NCBI GenBank assembly: GCA_050952065.1
Contig: JBMNKF010000003.1
Location: 62,001 to 126,000, forward strand
Length of the DNA: 64,000 nt
From: JAXGZG01 sp050952065
Lineage (GTDB): Bacteria > Bacillota > Sulfobacillia > Fermentithermobacillales > Fermentithermobacillaceae
Reading direction: 5' to 3'
Part shown: in pieces, positions 36,173 to 45,210 of the stretch
How the letters are laid out: each line of letters starts with the position of its first letter
Position numbering within the stretch: the stretch's first letter is position 1
The notes under the pieces: model-generated
Told to the model about the DNA's origin: nothing
Database searches by the model: none
Seen by the model: the letters and a program-made list of their open reading frames with translations, nothing else
Program-made: the position numbers and the translations under genes

Positions 36173-37477
36173 ATGAGCCAAGACTTGGGCCGGCAGGCCG
36201 ACAACCAAGTGGTTATCTTAGATTTGGGCGGGGCTCACATCCAACATGTAGCCAGAAGCGTCAGGCAACACAAAGTCTATTGCCGGGTCATGTCCGGTGA
36301 TGCCCCTGTGCAAGAAATCCGGAGAGCGGTAGACACTCATGGTCAAAAGAATCCCGGCGCCATAATCATATTGAGGACTGGCAGTTCAAACGCTCCTCAA
36401 GGCGCCGCACCTGACTCTGAGGTATTCAAGATGGGATGTCCTGTGTTGGAGATCCCTGAATCAGAGTGGGATGGGTCCAAGAGCCAGATGCTGGGCGACT
36501 TCCTTTTCGACGTCGCCCGTCTGAAGCCCGATTGGACTCCACAAACCTTTACAAAACAAACCGTGAGAGACCTTAGAGAGAGGGTCGGCGGTCACAGTGT
36601 GATATCGGGCGTGTCGGGCGGAGTTGACTCTACTGTGGCCACGGTCTTGGTTCATAGGGCGGTAGGCCCGAGTCTTCACTGCATATTGGTAGATAACGGG
36701 CTTCTTCGAAAGAATGAAGCTAACTCGGTGATGACGGCCCTTTCTCACTTAGGAATCCGCGTAAACTTGGTCAACGCAGAGGACCGATTCTTAAGTAGAC
36801 TTAAGGGCGTACAAGATCCCGAAGAAAAAAGGAAGATCATCGGCCAGGAGTTCATTAAGGTGTTCGAGGAAGAGGCGCGTAAGTTCGGCGACGCCAAGTT
36901 CTTCGTTCAGGGTACCATCTACCCCGATGTCATTGAGTCAGGGTCGAAGTTTCGCCCCGTGGTCAAGAGTCACCACAACGTGGGAGGCCTCCCCGAGAGG
37001 ATGAACCTCGACCTGTTGGAACCCCTCAAGGAGCTCTTCAAAGACGAAGTCAGGGCAGTCGGTCGCGAACTCGGGATCTCCTTGGAGTTACTCGAAAGGC
37101 ACCCGTTCCCGGGCCCTGGTCTAGGAGTACGTGTCTTGGGAGAGGTCACCCGCGACAAGTTGGATATCCTGCGAGAAGCCCAGGCGATTCTCGACGAGGA
37201 AATTCGAGCCGCAGGCATATACGGAACCATGTGGCAGTGTTTCTGCATAATTCCCGGCGTTCGGACCGTAGGCGTGAAGGATGGGAAAAGGACTTACGGA
37301 CATCTGATAGCTATCCGGGCAGTGGAGTCGGAAGACGCCATGACCGCCACTTGGGCGAGGATCCCCTACGATGTGTTAGGCAAGGTTTCCGCAAGGATTG
37401 TGGGCGAGGTCCCAGAGGTTAACCGCGTGGTTCTTGACATCACGTCAAAACCGCCGTCAACCATAGAGTGGGAGTAG
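36173..37477 (+). CDS. guaA: GMP synthetase with a vestigial glutaminase domain
   Basis: Makes GMP from XMP. The ATP-pyrophosphatase domain (PP-loop V-S-G-G-V-D-S-T-V at about residues 147-155) and the C-terminal dimerisation domain (F-V-Q-G-T-I-Y-P-D-V-I-E-S, GLPERMNLDLLEPLKELF, RHPFPGPGLGVRVLGEV, to the terminal KPPSTIEWE) are complete and canonical. The N-terminal glutamine amidotransferase domain is reduced to about 115 residues instead of about 190. It still begins V-V-I-L-D-L-G-G-A-H but the S-G-G-P oxyanion region reads R-T-G-S-S. P-V-L-x-I is followed by P-E-S-E-W instead of the G-I-C-Y-G-M-Q nucleophile elbow, and the H-P-E segment is absent. The enzyme should use free ammonia or a separate glutaminase subunit. 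ATG 36173 (GAGGA 8 bases upstream) is preferred over ATG 36152. Confidence 0.9.
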   Translation: MSQDLGRQADNQVVILDLGGAHIQHVARSVRQHKVYCRVMSGDAPVQEIRRAVDTHGQKNPGAIIILRTGSSNAPQGAAPDSEVFKMGCPVLEIPESEWDGSKSQMLGDFLFDVARLKPDWTPQTFTKQTVRDLRERVGGHSVISGVSGGVDSTVATVLVHRAVGPSLHCILVDNGLLRKNEANSVMTALSHLGIRVNLVNAEDRFLSRLKGVQDPEEKRKIIGQEFIKVFEEEARKFGDAKFFVQGTIYPDVIESGSKFRPVVKSHHNVGGLPERMNLDLLEPLKELFKDEVRAVGRELGISLELLERHPFPGPGLGVRVLGEVTRDKLDILREAQAILDEEIRAAGIYGTMWQCFCIIPGVRTVGVKDGKRTYGHLIAIRAVESEDAMTATWARIPYDVLGKVSARIVGEVPEVNRVVLDITSKPPSTIEWE

Positions 37478-37488
37478 GTGGGTTGGAA

Positions 37489-38070
37489 ATGTACATGTTT
37501 CTCCAGGGCCCACCACGCATTGGAAAATCCACCATACTGCGCAATGCGCTTTTGCCGTGGCAAACGACCGTGGCAGGCCTCATGGTCCAAAGGCTCCGAG
37601 AAGACGGTGAGATATGCGGCTACCGTGCCTGTGCCGTGCACGGCGAACTACCGACTCTAGAGATAGATTATGTAGAACATCTGGATGGTGTGTTCCTGTA
37701 CCGCCGAAAGAGTTTTCCCGAGGTGTTGGACCGTACTATCTCTCGCGCCCGGGTATTGTGCGCAAAGGATGGCTGCGAGATCATAATCCTGGACGAAATC
37801 GGAGGACTGGAACTATCCTCTCCCGCGTTTATGGAGTCGCTGGAAACCATAATGGCGCTGGGCAAGCCTTGCCTGGGTGTTCTCAAGTCCCAAGAGAACC
37901 TTGCGCGGGTAGCCGCAAGGGTAGGGATGCCATCCCGAGTTTTCCGCTTGAGCGAAAACCTGTACCGGCGCATTGAAGCCGGCGGCAAGATCCTGGAGGT
38001 AAGCGAAAACAACCTTGCGGAGACCGCCCAAACGGTAGCGGACTTCTTGGTCGCTGTTCGACGTAATTGA
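37489..38070 (+). CDS. THEP1-like nucleoside-triphosphatase
   Basis: 193 residues. P-loop F-L-Q-G-P-P-R-I-G-K-S-T at the N-terminus and the Walker B-type I-I-L-D-E-I-G-G-L-E-L near residue 105 are the hallmarks of the THEP1/NTPase_1 family, which hydrolyses several NTPs; its physiological role is undecided. The P-loop has Arg where many members have Gly, but the G-x-x-x-x-G-K-S core is intact. ATG 37489 follows GTAGGTGGG and lies 11 bases behind guaA, suggesting cotranscription with the purine genes. Confidence 0.75.
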   Translation: MYMFLQGPPRIGKSTILRNALLPWQTTVAGLMVQRLREDGEICGYRACAVHGELPTLEIDYVEHLDGVFLYRRKSFPEVLDRTISRARVLCAKDGCEIIILDEIGGLELSSPAFMESLETIMALGKPCLGVLKSQENLARVAARVGMPSRVFRLSENLYRRIEAGGKILEVSENNLAETAQTVADFLVAVRRN

Positions 38071-38186
38071 AGCGTCGAAACGCATCTTAATCGCTAACCG
38101 GCCTCTGCCATAATTGCAAGAAGAAATTACCTAAACCGAGGAAGACCTAGGCACCAGAATCGGGAACGTTGGGAAGGTGACAGACC

Positions 38187-39503
38187 TTGCTCCCTCGCTA
38201 CACGCGACCTAGGATGAAGACGATTTGGAGCGACGAGAATCGCTACCAAAGGTGGTTGGAAGTTGAGATTCTCGCTCTTGAGGCATGGGAATTGCTCGGA
38301 CAAGTACCGGCCGGAACCGCCCAAGCAGTGCGGGACCGGGCTCGCGTGGACGTTTCCCGGATCCAGGAGATCGAAGCAGAGGTAAGACATGACGTCATCG
38401 CTTTCGTAACCCAGGTGGCCGAGACCGTGGGCGACGAAGGCCGGTACATACATTACGGTCTCACTTCCTACGATGTGGTGGATACTGCCTTGTCGTCTCT
38501 TCTCAGAGATGCACTTGGAGTGATCCTTGAAGACATCCTGGGAATGTTGGACGTTCTAAGGTCTATGGCCAGGAAATACAAACACACTCCCATGATAGGG
38601 CGTACTCACGGTGTTCACGCAGAGCCCGTAACCTTTGGGCTGGTGCTGGCATTGTGGCATGAGGAAATGAAACGCAACCACGAGCGGGTAAAGATGGCTC
38701 TTCACGAAATATCTGTGGGGAAAGTGTCCGGGGCAGTGGGGACTTACGCCCACGTTGACCCATTTGTAGAACGGTACGTCTGCCAGAAACTTGACCTATC
38801 CCCAGCTCCGGTGTCAGATCAGATCGTGCAGCGCGACCGCCACGCATTTTGCGTTTCTACGCTGGCTCTGGTGGCCAGCACTCTTGAGAAGATGGCCACA
38901 GACCTTAGGGGGATGGCCCGCACTGAAATCCGGGAAGTGGAGGAACCTTTCAAGGTGGGCCAGAAAGGCTCGTCGGCTATGCCTCACAAGAAGAACCCGG
39001 TTGGGCTAGAGCAGATAACCGGGACTGCGCGGCTTCTTAGGGGGTTCGCCGTCTCTTCTCTGGAGAACGTCGCCCTATGGCATCAGCGAGACATTTCCAA
39101 TTCATCGGTTGAGCGCATCATTCTGCCAGACTCGACTACCTATCTCGATTACGCTCTGGTCCGAATGACCAACATTCTTAAGGACTTGCGGGTATACCCA
39201 GACAGGATGCTTGCCAACCTTAACCTTACTGGGGGGTTGGTTTTTTCTGAGGAAGTTCTATTAGCGCTTGTGGAGTCGGGAATGACGCGGGAAGATGCTT
39301 ACGCTAAGGTTCAAGGGCTGGCTATGGCCGCATGGGAGGGGCCCCCAAGTTTTCGCGATAGAGTGTTTGCCGATTCCCACATTCGGGATGCTCTAGGTGA
39401 TAAAGGGATCGCTCGGTGTTTCAGTCTGGAACGGGCTCTTCGGCACGTCGATGCAATATTCCAAAGGATTGGGTTGGAGATAGCGCCTCTAACGCCACAG
39501 TAG
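38187..39503 (+). CDS. purB: Adenylosuccinate lyase
   Basis: A 438-residue fumarase-superfamily lyase acting twice in purine synthesis (SAICAR to AICAR, and adenylosuccinate to AMP). The start L-P-R-Y-T-R-P-R-M (TTG 38187, with GGGAAGGTGA 6 bases upstream), YIHYGLTSYDVVDTALS, MIGRTHGVHAEPVTFG and the superfamily signature G-S-S-A-M-P-H-K-K-N-P are all present. It is followed 17 bases later by purS. Confidence 0.96.
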   Translation: MLPRYTRPRMKTIWSDENRYQRWLEVEILALEAWELLGQVPAGTAQAVRDRARVDVSRIQEIEAEVRHDVIAFVTQVAETVGDEGRYIHYGLTSYDVVDTALSSLLRDALGVILEDILGMLDVLRSMARKYKHTPMIGRTHGVHAEPVTFGLVLALWHEEMKRNHERVKMALHEISVGKVSGAVGTYAHVDPFVERYVCQKLDLSPAPVSDQIVQRDRHAFCVSTLALVASTLEKMATDLRGMARTEIREVEEPFKVGQKGSSAMPHKKNPVGLEQITGTARLLRGFAVSSLENVALWHQRDISNSSVERIILPDSTTYLDYALVRMTNILKDLRVYPDRMLANLNLTGGLVFSEEVLLALVESGMTREDAYAKVQGLAMAAWEGPPSFRDRVFADSHIRDALGDKGIARCFSLERALRHVDAIFQRIGLEIAPLTPQ

Positions 39504-39520
39504 TAGGAGGGACGACGGAA

Positions 39521-39772
39521 ATGAAGTTCAAGGGCATCGTTACGGTAGTGCTTAAGGAAGGGATCTTCGACCCCCAAGGCGAGGCGGTCAAAGGCTCTCT
39601 AGTGTCAATGGGTTTCGAGCAAGTGTCCAGAGTGCGCATAGGAAAGAACATTGCTGTGGAACTGGACACCCAAACTCAAGAAGAAGCCAGCGATATGCTG
39701 GACGAAATGGCAAGAAAGCTATTGGCCAACCCTGTTATTGAGACCTATGAGATACAAGTGGTGCCTGGCTAA
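39521..39772 (+). CDS. purS: Phosphoribosylformylglycinamidine synthase subunit PurS
   Basis: The 83-residue small subunit that bridges PurQ and PurL. The motif L-K-E-G-I-F-D-P-Q-G-E-A-V and the ending N-P-V-I-E-T-Y-E-I are typical. The ATG at 39521 follows TAGGAGGGACGACGG. Its presence confirms the three-subunit, Gram-positive/archaeal form of FGAM synthase. Confidence 0.95.
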   Translation: MKFKGIVTVVLKEGIFDPQGEAVKGSLVSMGFEQVSRVRIGKNIAVELDTQTQEEASDMLDEMARKLLANPVIETYEIQVVPG

Positions 39773-39850
39773 TACCGGATTCGACACCAGGCAACTTCAG
39801 AGTGAACGGGGAGCTTTAGCGCATGCCATCTGAGAGGCTGGTGAAGACTT

Positions 39851-40579
39851 GTGAGATTCGGAGTGGTAGTTTTTCCAGGGGCAAGCGGAGACACTGACGC
39901 GATTCGCGCCGTTTTGGATGTCACCGGCGAATCCTGCGATGCAATTTGGCACCATGACACCGATCTTTGTGGATATGACGCCATAATCATCCCCGGTGGC
40001 GCCTCTTTTGGTGATTACCTGCGAAGCGGGGCACTTGCTGCCAAGTCTCCAGTGATGAGGGCCGTGAAGGATTTCGCTGCCGGCGGGGGTTTAGTTCTGG
40101 GGATCTGCAATGGATTCCAGGTGTTGATTGAATCGGGGCTCTTACCCGGTGTGCTATTCCCCAACAATGTGATGGAGTTCCGCTGTCAATGGGTCGGGGT
40201 TAAGGTAGAGAACAATGAGTCTCCGTTCACAATGCTCTATGAGCGCGGACAGGTTCTCCGAATGCCCATCGCTCACGGACAAGGTAACTACTACGCAGCC
40301 CCCGAGGTCATCAGAGACCTTGAGGATTCTGGCCGGGTGGTTTTCCGCTATGTTGATGAGGATGGAAACGCCACCGAAGAGGCCAATCCGAATGGGGCGC
40401 TGAACAACATCGCGGGTATTATCAACGCGGAAGGAAACGTCATGGGCCTCATGCCGCATCCCGAGAGATGCGTTGATATGTTGGTGGGCGGCGACCATGG
40501 CAAGAACCTGTTCCTATCGATAGTCGAGAGCATGGCCAAGAAGGGGCGGTGCACACATGTCAGACGAAAACAAATCTAG
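39851..40579 (+). CDS. purQ: Phosphoribosylformylglycinamidine synthase glutaminase subunit PurQ
   Basis: A 242-residue class I glutamine amidotransferase feeding ammonia to PurL. The nucleophile elbow L-G-I-C-N-G-F-Q and the M-P-H-P-E-R His/Glu pair are intact, in clear contrast with the degenerate glutaminase domain of the nearby GuaA. It starts with GTG 39851 (M-R-F-G-V-V-V-F-P-G). The 3' end overlaps purL by 23 bases. Confidence 0.95.
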   Translation: MRFGVVVFPGASGDTDAIRAVLDVTGESCDAIWHHDTDLCGYDAIIIPGGASFGDYLRSGALAAKSPVMRAVKDFAAGGGLVLGICNGFQVLIESGLLPGVLFPNNVMEFRCQWVGVKVENNESPFTMLYERGQVLRMPIAHGQGNYYAAPEVIRDLEDSGRVVFRYVDEDGNATEEANPNGALNNIAGIINAEGNVMGLMPHPERCVDMLVGGDHGKNLFLSIVESMAKKGRCTHVRRKQI

Positions 40580-42890
40580 GCCCAATGGCTTTCCGTCAAA
40601 TGAACCCGAACTCCCGAGCACTGAGCCCGCTTGGCGAGAGATGGGCTTGAAGGACAGCGAATACGAGACCATCGTGGCAAGACTGGGCCGCGAGCCCAAC
40701 TATACCGAACTTGGTATGTTTTCAGTGCTTTGGTCGGAGCACTGCGCATATAAGCACTCAAAGTCGCTGTTGAGACGCCTTCCCACAAAGGGCGAGAAGG
40801 TTATGGTGGGACCCGGGGAAAACGCCGGTGTGGTAGATATTGGCGATGGCTTTGCGTGCGCCTTTAAAATAGAATCTCACAACCACCCCAGCGCTGTGGA
40901 ACCCTATCAAGCGGCTGCAACGGGAATAGGCGGGATCGTCAGGGATGTTCTTGCAATGGGCGCCCGGCCCGTAGCGCTTCTGGATTCCTTACGATTCGGC
41001 CCCCTTAAAGATCGTCGGTCCAATTACCTCTTCAATAAGGTTGTAGCCGGCATATCCGGTTACGGAAATGCACTTGGAGTGCCCACAGTGGGCGGTGAAG
41101 TGTTCTTTGCAGAACCCTATAGGCAGAATCCTCTGGTTAACGTGGTGTGCGCCGGAATCATGAAACATAAAGATCTCCACAAAGGGCGGGCTTACGGCGT
41201 CGGAAACGTGGTCATGATTGTAGGCCACTCCACGGGCCGCGACGGTATCCACGGATGTACTTTTGCGTCTGAGGAGTTCGGGGACGACGTCGAGTCCTTG
41301 AGACCTAACGTCCAAGTCGGTGACCCTTTCATGGAGAGACTCCTGATTGAGGCTTGCCTCGAGATGATGCAAAACGGAGTTGTGGTTGGCATTCAGGACA
41401 TGGGTGCCGCGGGCATAACTTCATCGTGCGCTGAGACAGCAGCCAGGGCGGGTATGGGTTTGCTTTTGGACGTTTCTCAAGTGCCTAAGCGCGAAGACGG
41501 TATGACAGCATATGACGTGATGCTGTCGGAGAGTCAGGAGCGAATGCTTGTCATCGTTACCCATGATAGGGTTGAAGAAGCCATAGCCATATGCAAGAAG
41601 TGGGGCGTCAATGCAGTTCCTATAGGGCGTGTTACCGACACAGGCGAGCTTCAGGTTTTTGACGATGGGGCGTTAGTCGCCTCAATTCCAGTGTCACTGT
41701 TGGCCGAAGGGGCACCCCAATACGATCCCCCGTGGGCTGAACCCTCGTACATTGCTCAAAAGGCGAGTTTCTGTTGGGATAACGTGCCAGTTCCCCGATT
41801 CGAGGAGTTTGGCAGCATTCTCAAACGTCTCCTGGCTTCGCCCAATATCGCGTCTAAAGAGCCTGTGTACCGCCAGTTTGACTATATGGCCGGCAGCGAC
41901 ACCGTGTCAGGCCCTCCTGTGGGTAGCGGGGCGGTTGTCCGGGTGAAGGGTACCAACCGTGCCATCGTGCTATCTACCGATTGTAACGGCAGACTTGTGT
42001 ACCTCAACCCAAGGACGGGCGCAAAATGGGCAGTGGCAGAAGCCGCCAGAAATGTTGCCATCACAGGCGCAAGACCTGTAGCCATCAGCAACTGTCTCAA
42101 TTTCGGAAATCCCGAGAAACCCGAGATCTACTGGCAGATAAAAGAGGCCGTGGAAGGCATGGCCGAGGCGTGTGAAGTCTTGCAGACGCCCGTTACCGGT
42201 GGAAACGTCAGTGCCTATAACGAGACAGAGGGAGATGCCGTCTATCCCACCCCGATTATCGGCATGTTGGGCATATTGGAAGACGTACGCCGCCACCTTA
42301 CCCCCGGTTTCAAGAGTCCGGGAGACCTGATTGGTCTCTTGGGCAAGGTAAGTCCTGGTGCACGGTCTTTGGCGGGAAGCGAATACCTGGATACTGTGCA
42401 TGGCCTTGTTACGGGCAGCCCAAGAGATCCCGATCTGGGTCTTGAGAGGCGACTCTTACAAGTGCTGGAGGAAGGCGGCAAGCAGGGATTGCTGAAGTCC
42501 GCTCAGGACCTGTCGGAGGGCGGCTTGGCCGTGGCGCTGGCCGAGTGCTGCATTCTGGGGATGAAGGGTGCCCAGGGGGCGGAGGTATCTCTGGGTAATA
42601 CTGGGTGTTCGGTTGGGTCGTCTGAGTCTTCTGCCGAAGAAGGAGATCCTCGTCCAGACGCGATGCTCTTCGGTGAGTGCAATTCCGCCGTTATTGTGAC
42701 CTTTGACGGCGAGCGCGAACAGGATGTCCGAGACCTTTGCCACCGTATGGGTGTGCCTCTTGCAGTCTTGGGAAGAGTTGGTGGCGAGTCCCTCAAGGTT
42801 AGAACCTGTGGAGGAGACACAGTGATCGACGAGCTAACCGGCGAGTTGGGCCATTCTTGGCGTACTGGGATTCTCCAGATCTCGAGATAG
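40557..42890 (+). CDS. purL: Phosphoribosylformylglycinamidine synthase subunit PurL
   Basis: The 777-residue small-type PurL, catalytic subunit of FGAM synthase. Key segments: W-S-E-H-C-A-Y-K-H-S near residue 60, KIESHNHPSAVEPYQAAATG, GIQDMGAAGITSSCAE and the AIRS-like second half. ATG 40557 lies within the end of purQ. A stretch near residue 690 (S-V-G-S-S-E-S-S-A-E-E-G-D) is a low-complexity insertion in a surface loop. It is the last gene of the purB-purS-purQ-purL set. Confidence 0.96.
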   Translation: MSDENKSRPNGFPSNEPELPSTEPAWREMGLKDSEYETIVARLGREPNYTELGMFSVLWSEHCAYKHSKSLLRRLPTKGEKVMVGPGENAGVVDIGDGFACAFKIESHNHPSAVEPYQAAATGIGGIVRDVLAMGARPVALLDSLRFGPLKDRRSNYLFNKVVAGISGYGNALGVPTVGGEVFFAEPYRQNPLVNVVCAGIMKHKDLHKGRAYGVGNVVMIVGHSTGRDGIHGCTFASEEFGDDVESLRPNVQVGDPFMERLLIEACLEMMQNGVVVGIQDMGAAGITSSCAETAARAGMGLLLDVSQVPKREDGMTAYDVMLSESQERMLVIVTHDRVEEAIAICKKWGVNAVPIGRVTDTGELQVFDDGALVASIPVSLLAEGAPQYDPPWAEPSYIAQKASFCWDNVPVPRFEEFGSILKRLLASPNIASKEPVYRQFDYMAGSDTVSGPPVGSGAVVRVKGTNRAIVLSTDCNGRLVYLNPRTGAKWAVAEAARNVAITGARPVAISNCLNFGNPEKPEIYWQIKEAVEGMAEACEVLQTPVTGGNVSAYNETEGDAVYPTPIIGMLGILEDVRRHLTPGFKSPGDLIGLLGKVSPGARSLAGSEYLDTVHGLVTGSPRDPDLGLERRLLQVLEEGGKQGLLKSAQDLSEGGLAVALAECCILGMKGAQGAEVSLGNTGCSVGSSESSAEEGDPRPDAMLFGECNSAVIVTFDGEREQDVRDLCHRMGVPLAVLGRVGGESLKVRTCGGDTVIDELTGELGHSWRTGILQISR

Positions 42891-42947
42891 GTTCTACCGG
42901 GCAAAGGAATCTAGCACCAATGGAGCATCAATTCTCCTTGGGCATTG

Positions 42948-42977
42948 TTGACAAGAGTCTTGGGCACCCAATATAAT
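42948..42977 (+). promoter_or_regulatory. Sigma-A type promoter of groES-groEL
   Basis: TTGACA at 42948-42953 and TATAAT at 42972-42977, both perfect hexamers with an 18-bp spacer. The CIRCE element begins 9 bases after the -10, so the start of transcription falls in or next to the operator. Confidence 0.92.
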
Positions 42978-42985
42978 ACTCATCG

Positions 42986-43012
42986 TTAGCACTCGCAGAC
43001 CACGAGTGCTAA
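42986..43012 (+). promoter_or_regulatory. CIRCE operator (HrcA binding site)
   Basis: TTAGCACTC-N9-GAGTGCTAA, an exact match to the CIRCE consensus. HrcA, not encoded in this window, is the known repressor and would hold groESL down until heat or protein-folding stress. Confidence 0.97.
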
Positions 43013-43059
43013 TAACAAGGTTACTCGTACTCACAACATCAAGAAGGGGGTTCTCTTTG

Positions 43060-43344
43060 GTGCTAAAACCACTGGCTGACCGAGTAGTCTTAAAGCCCGT
43101 CCAGATGGAGGAGACGACTAAAGGAGGTATAGTTCTCCCCGACACAGCCAAAGACAAGCCGCAGGAGGGCGAAGTCGTCGCGGTAGGGCCGGGCAAGGTC
43201 CTAGATAACGGAACTAGACTTGCGCCTGAGGTCAAAGTCGGAGACAGAGTTGTCTACTCCAAGTATTCCGGCAGCGAAGTGAAAATAGACGGCGAAGAGT
43301 ATCTCGTTGTCCGTGAGAGCGACATCCTGGCCATCAAGGAGTAG
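43060..43344 (+). CDS. groES: Co-chaperonin GroES
   Basis: The 94-residue heptameric lid of GroEL. The sequence L-K-P-L-A-D-R-V-V-L-K-P and the mobile loop E-T-T-K-G-G-I-V-L-P-D are canonical, ending S-D-I-L-A-I-K-E. GTG 43060 is chosen, with AAGGGGG 9 bases upstream; the open frame extends back into CIRCE and is non-homologous there. Controlled by the promoter and CIRCE just upstream and cotranscribed with groEL. Confidence 0.96.
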   Translation: MLKPLADRVVLKPVQMEETTKGGIVLPDTAKDKPQEGEVVAVGPGKVLDNGTRLAPEVKVGDRVVYSKYSGSEVKIDGEEYLVVRESDILAIKE

Positions 43345-43378
43345 GCCGGGCATCCTACGCTAGGAGGGATTTAGAGAA

Positions 43379-45001
43379 GTGCCAGCAAAGATGATCACGT
43401 ACGATCTCGAGGCCCGAAAGGCTCTGGAAGCGGGAGTCAATGCCGTAGCCAACGCAGTCAAGATCACCCTTGGGCCCAAAGGAAGAAACGTAGTACTAGA
43501 CCGCAAGTTTGGCTCACCTGTCATCACCAAAGACGGAGTGACGGTGGCCAAGGAAATCGAGCTTACCGACCCCAATGAGAACATGGGCGCTCAGCTTTGC
43601 AAGGAAGTGGCGTCTAAGACCAACGACGTTGCAGGAGACGGCACAACTACCGCAACGGTGTTAGCTCAGGCAATCGTCAGAGAAGGTCTGAAGAACGTTA
43701 CTGCCGGCGCCAACCCCATCTTCATCAAGAGAGGCATCGACAAGGCAGTGGCCGCTGCCGTAGAAGCCATGAAGAAGCTTGCCACTCCCGTCGAGGGCAA
43801 GGATGATATCGCACACATAGCCGCAAACGCCGGGAACGACAAGGAGATTGGCGACCTCATTGCCCAAGCCATGGACAAAGTAGGCAAAGACGGAGTCATT
43901 ACCGTCGAAGAGTCCAAGGGCACGTCAACCACAGTGGATGTCGTTGAAGGCATGGAGTTTGACCGGGGATACAACTCGGCTTATTTTGTAACCAATACCG
44001 AGACGATGGAAGCGGAGCTAGAAAACCCCTATATCCTCATTTACGAGAAGAAGATCAGCGCCGTTGCCGACATTCTCCCGCTCTTGGAGAAAGTCGCCCG
44101 TTCAGGCAGGCCCCTCTTGATCATCAGCGAGGATCTCGAAGGGGAAGCTCTCGCCACCTTGGTGGTGAACAGGATTCGCGGCACCCTGCAGGTCTGCGCT
44201 GTTAAGGCTCCCGGATTCGGCGATAGGCGCAAAGCCATGCTCGGAGACATTGCAGTCCTAACCGGTGGACGGTTCCTGTCGGAGGACATAGGTGTCAAAC
44301 TCGAGAATGTCGACCTCGACATGCTTGGCCAAGCAGCCAGAGTCCGTGTGGCCAAAGAGAAGACCACCATCGTTGAGGGTAAAGGCGATAAGAAGGACAT
44401 CGACGCTCGTATCGCCCAGATTCGCAGAGAACTGGAAGAGACAGAGTCAGATTACGATCGGGAGAAACTGCAGGAGCGTCTGGCCAAACTGGCAGGCGGC
44501 GTGGCAGTCATTAAGGTTGGAGCAGCCTCGGAAACCGAGCTTAAGGAAAAGAAGCATCGATTTGAGGATGCTTTGGCCGCCACCAGAGCAGGCGTCGAAG
44601 AAGGCATGATTCCAGGTGGAGGCACTATCTTCATCAACGTGCAGAGTGCCTTGGATGATGTCGAGGCTAAAGGCGACGAGAAGGTAGGCGTCGATATTGT
44701 CAGGCGCGCCCTGGAAGAGCCCCTTCGTCAGATCTGCACCAACGCAGGTCTTGAGGGTTCAGTGATAGTCGAGAAGGTGAAGGAGAGCGGCAAGACTGGC
44801 TGGGGCCTGGAAGTGGTCTCAGGAGAGTTTATGGATTTGGCTGCTCACGGCATCGTCGATCCTCTGAAAGTCGTCAGATCTGCTCTCGAGAACGCTGCTT
44901 CGGTGGCTTCTATGGTCCTTACCACAGAAGTTCTTATCGCGGAGAAGCCCGAGAAGGAAAAAGCACCTCCTTACCCGCATACTCCCGATATGGATTACTA
45001 G
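43379..45001 (+). CDS. groEL: Chaperonin GroEL
   Basis: A 540-residue chaperonin. ATP-site motifs T-L-G-P-K-G-R-N-V and D-V-A-G-D-G-T-T-T-A-T are intact, as are V-E-E-G-M-I-P-G-G-G-T and E-V-V-S-G-E-F-M-D-L. GTG 43379 follows AGGAGGG. The usual flexible C-terminal G-G-M repeat is replaced by K-A-P-P-Y-P-H-T-P-D-M-D-Y, a shorter Pro-rich tail. Confidence 0.97.
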   Translation: MPAKMITYDLEARKALEAGVNAVANAVKITLGPKGRNVVLDRKFGSPVITKDGVTVAKEIELTDPNENMGAQLCKEVASKTNDVAGDGTTTATVLAQAIVREGLKNVTAGANPIFIKRGIDKAVAAAVEAMKKLATPVEGKDDIAHIAANAGNDKEIGDLIAQAMDKVGKDGVITVEESKGTSTTVDVVEGMEFDRGYNSAYFVTNTETMEAELENPYILIYEKKISAVADILPLLEKVARSGRPLLIISEDLEGEALATLVVNRIRGTLQVCAVKAPGFGDRRKAMLGDIAVLTGGRFLSEDIGVKLENVDLDMLGQAARVRVAKEKTTIVEGKGDKKDIDARIAQIRRELEETESDYDREKLQERLAKLAGGVAVIKVGAASETELKEKKHRFEDALAATRAGVEEGMIPGGGTIFINVQSALDDVEAKGDEKVGVDIVRRALEEPLRQICTNAGLEGSVIVEKVKESGKTGWGLEVVSGEFMDLAAHGIVDPLKVVRSALENAASVASMVLTTEVLIAEKPEKEKAPPYPHTPDMDY

Positions 45002-45055
45002 GGACTTACAAGTCAATCGATTCGGACGCATCTGGAGCGACAGAGTGTGTTCAGA

Positions 45056-45084
45056 GGGCCCGGGGATTCTCCCGGGTCCTTCTT
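45056..45084 (+). terminator. Terminator after groEL
   Basis: A GC-rich hairpin centred on CCCGGGG-ATTC-TCCCGGG, extended by flanking GG/CC pairs with one G-T, followed by TTCTTG. It closes the groESL operon. Confidence 0.75.
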
Positions 45085-45210
45085 GTATGTGCGCCTTTCC
45101 GATCGGACCGGGAACAAATCGGAAGGTGTTGCGTCTACACTTCATTGGAGGATCATGGCAGATGATAACTGGAATACCTCTAGAGTGCGCTTGTGGGGGA
45201 GGAATAATGC

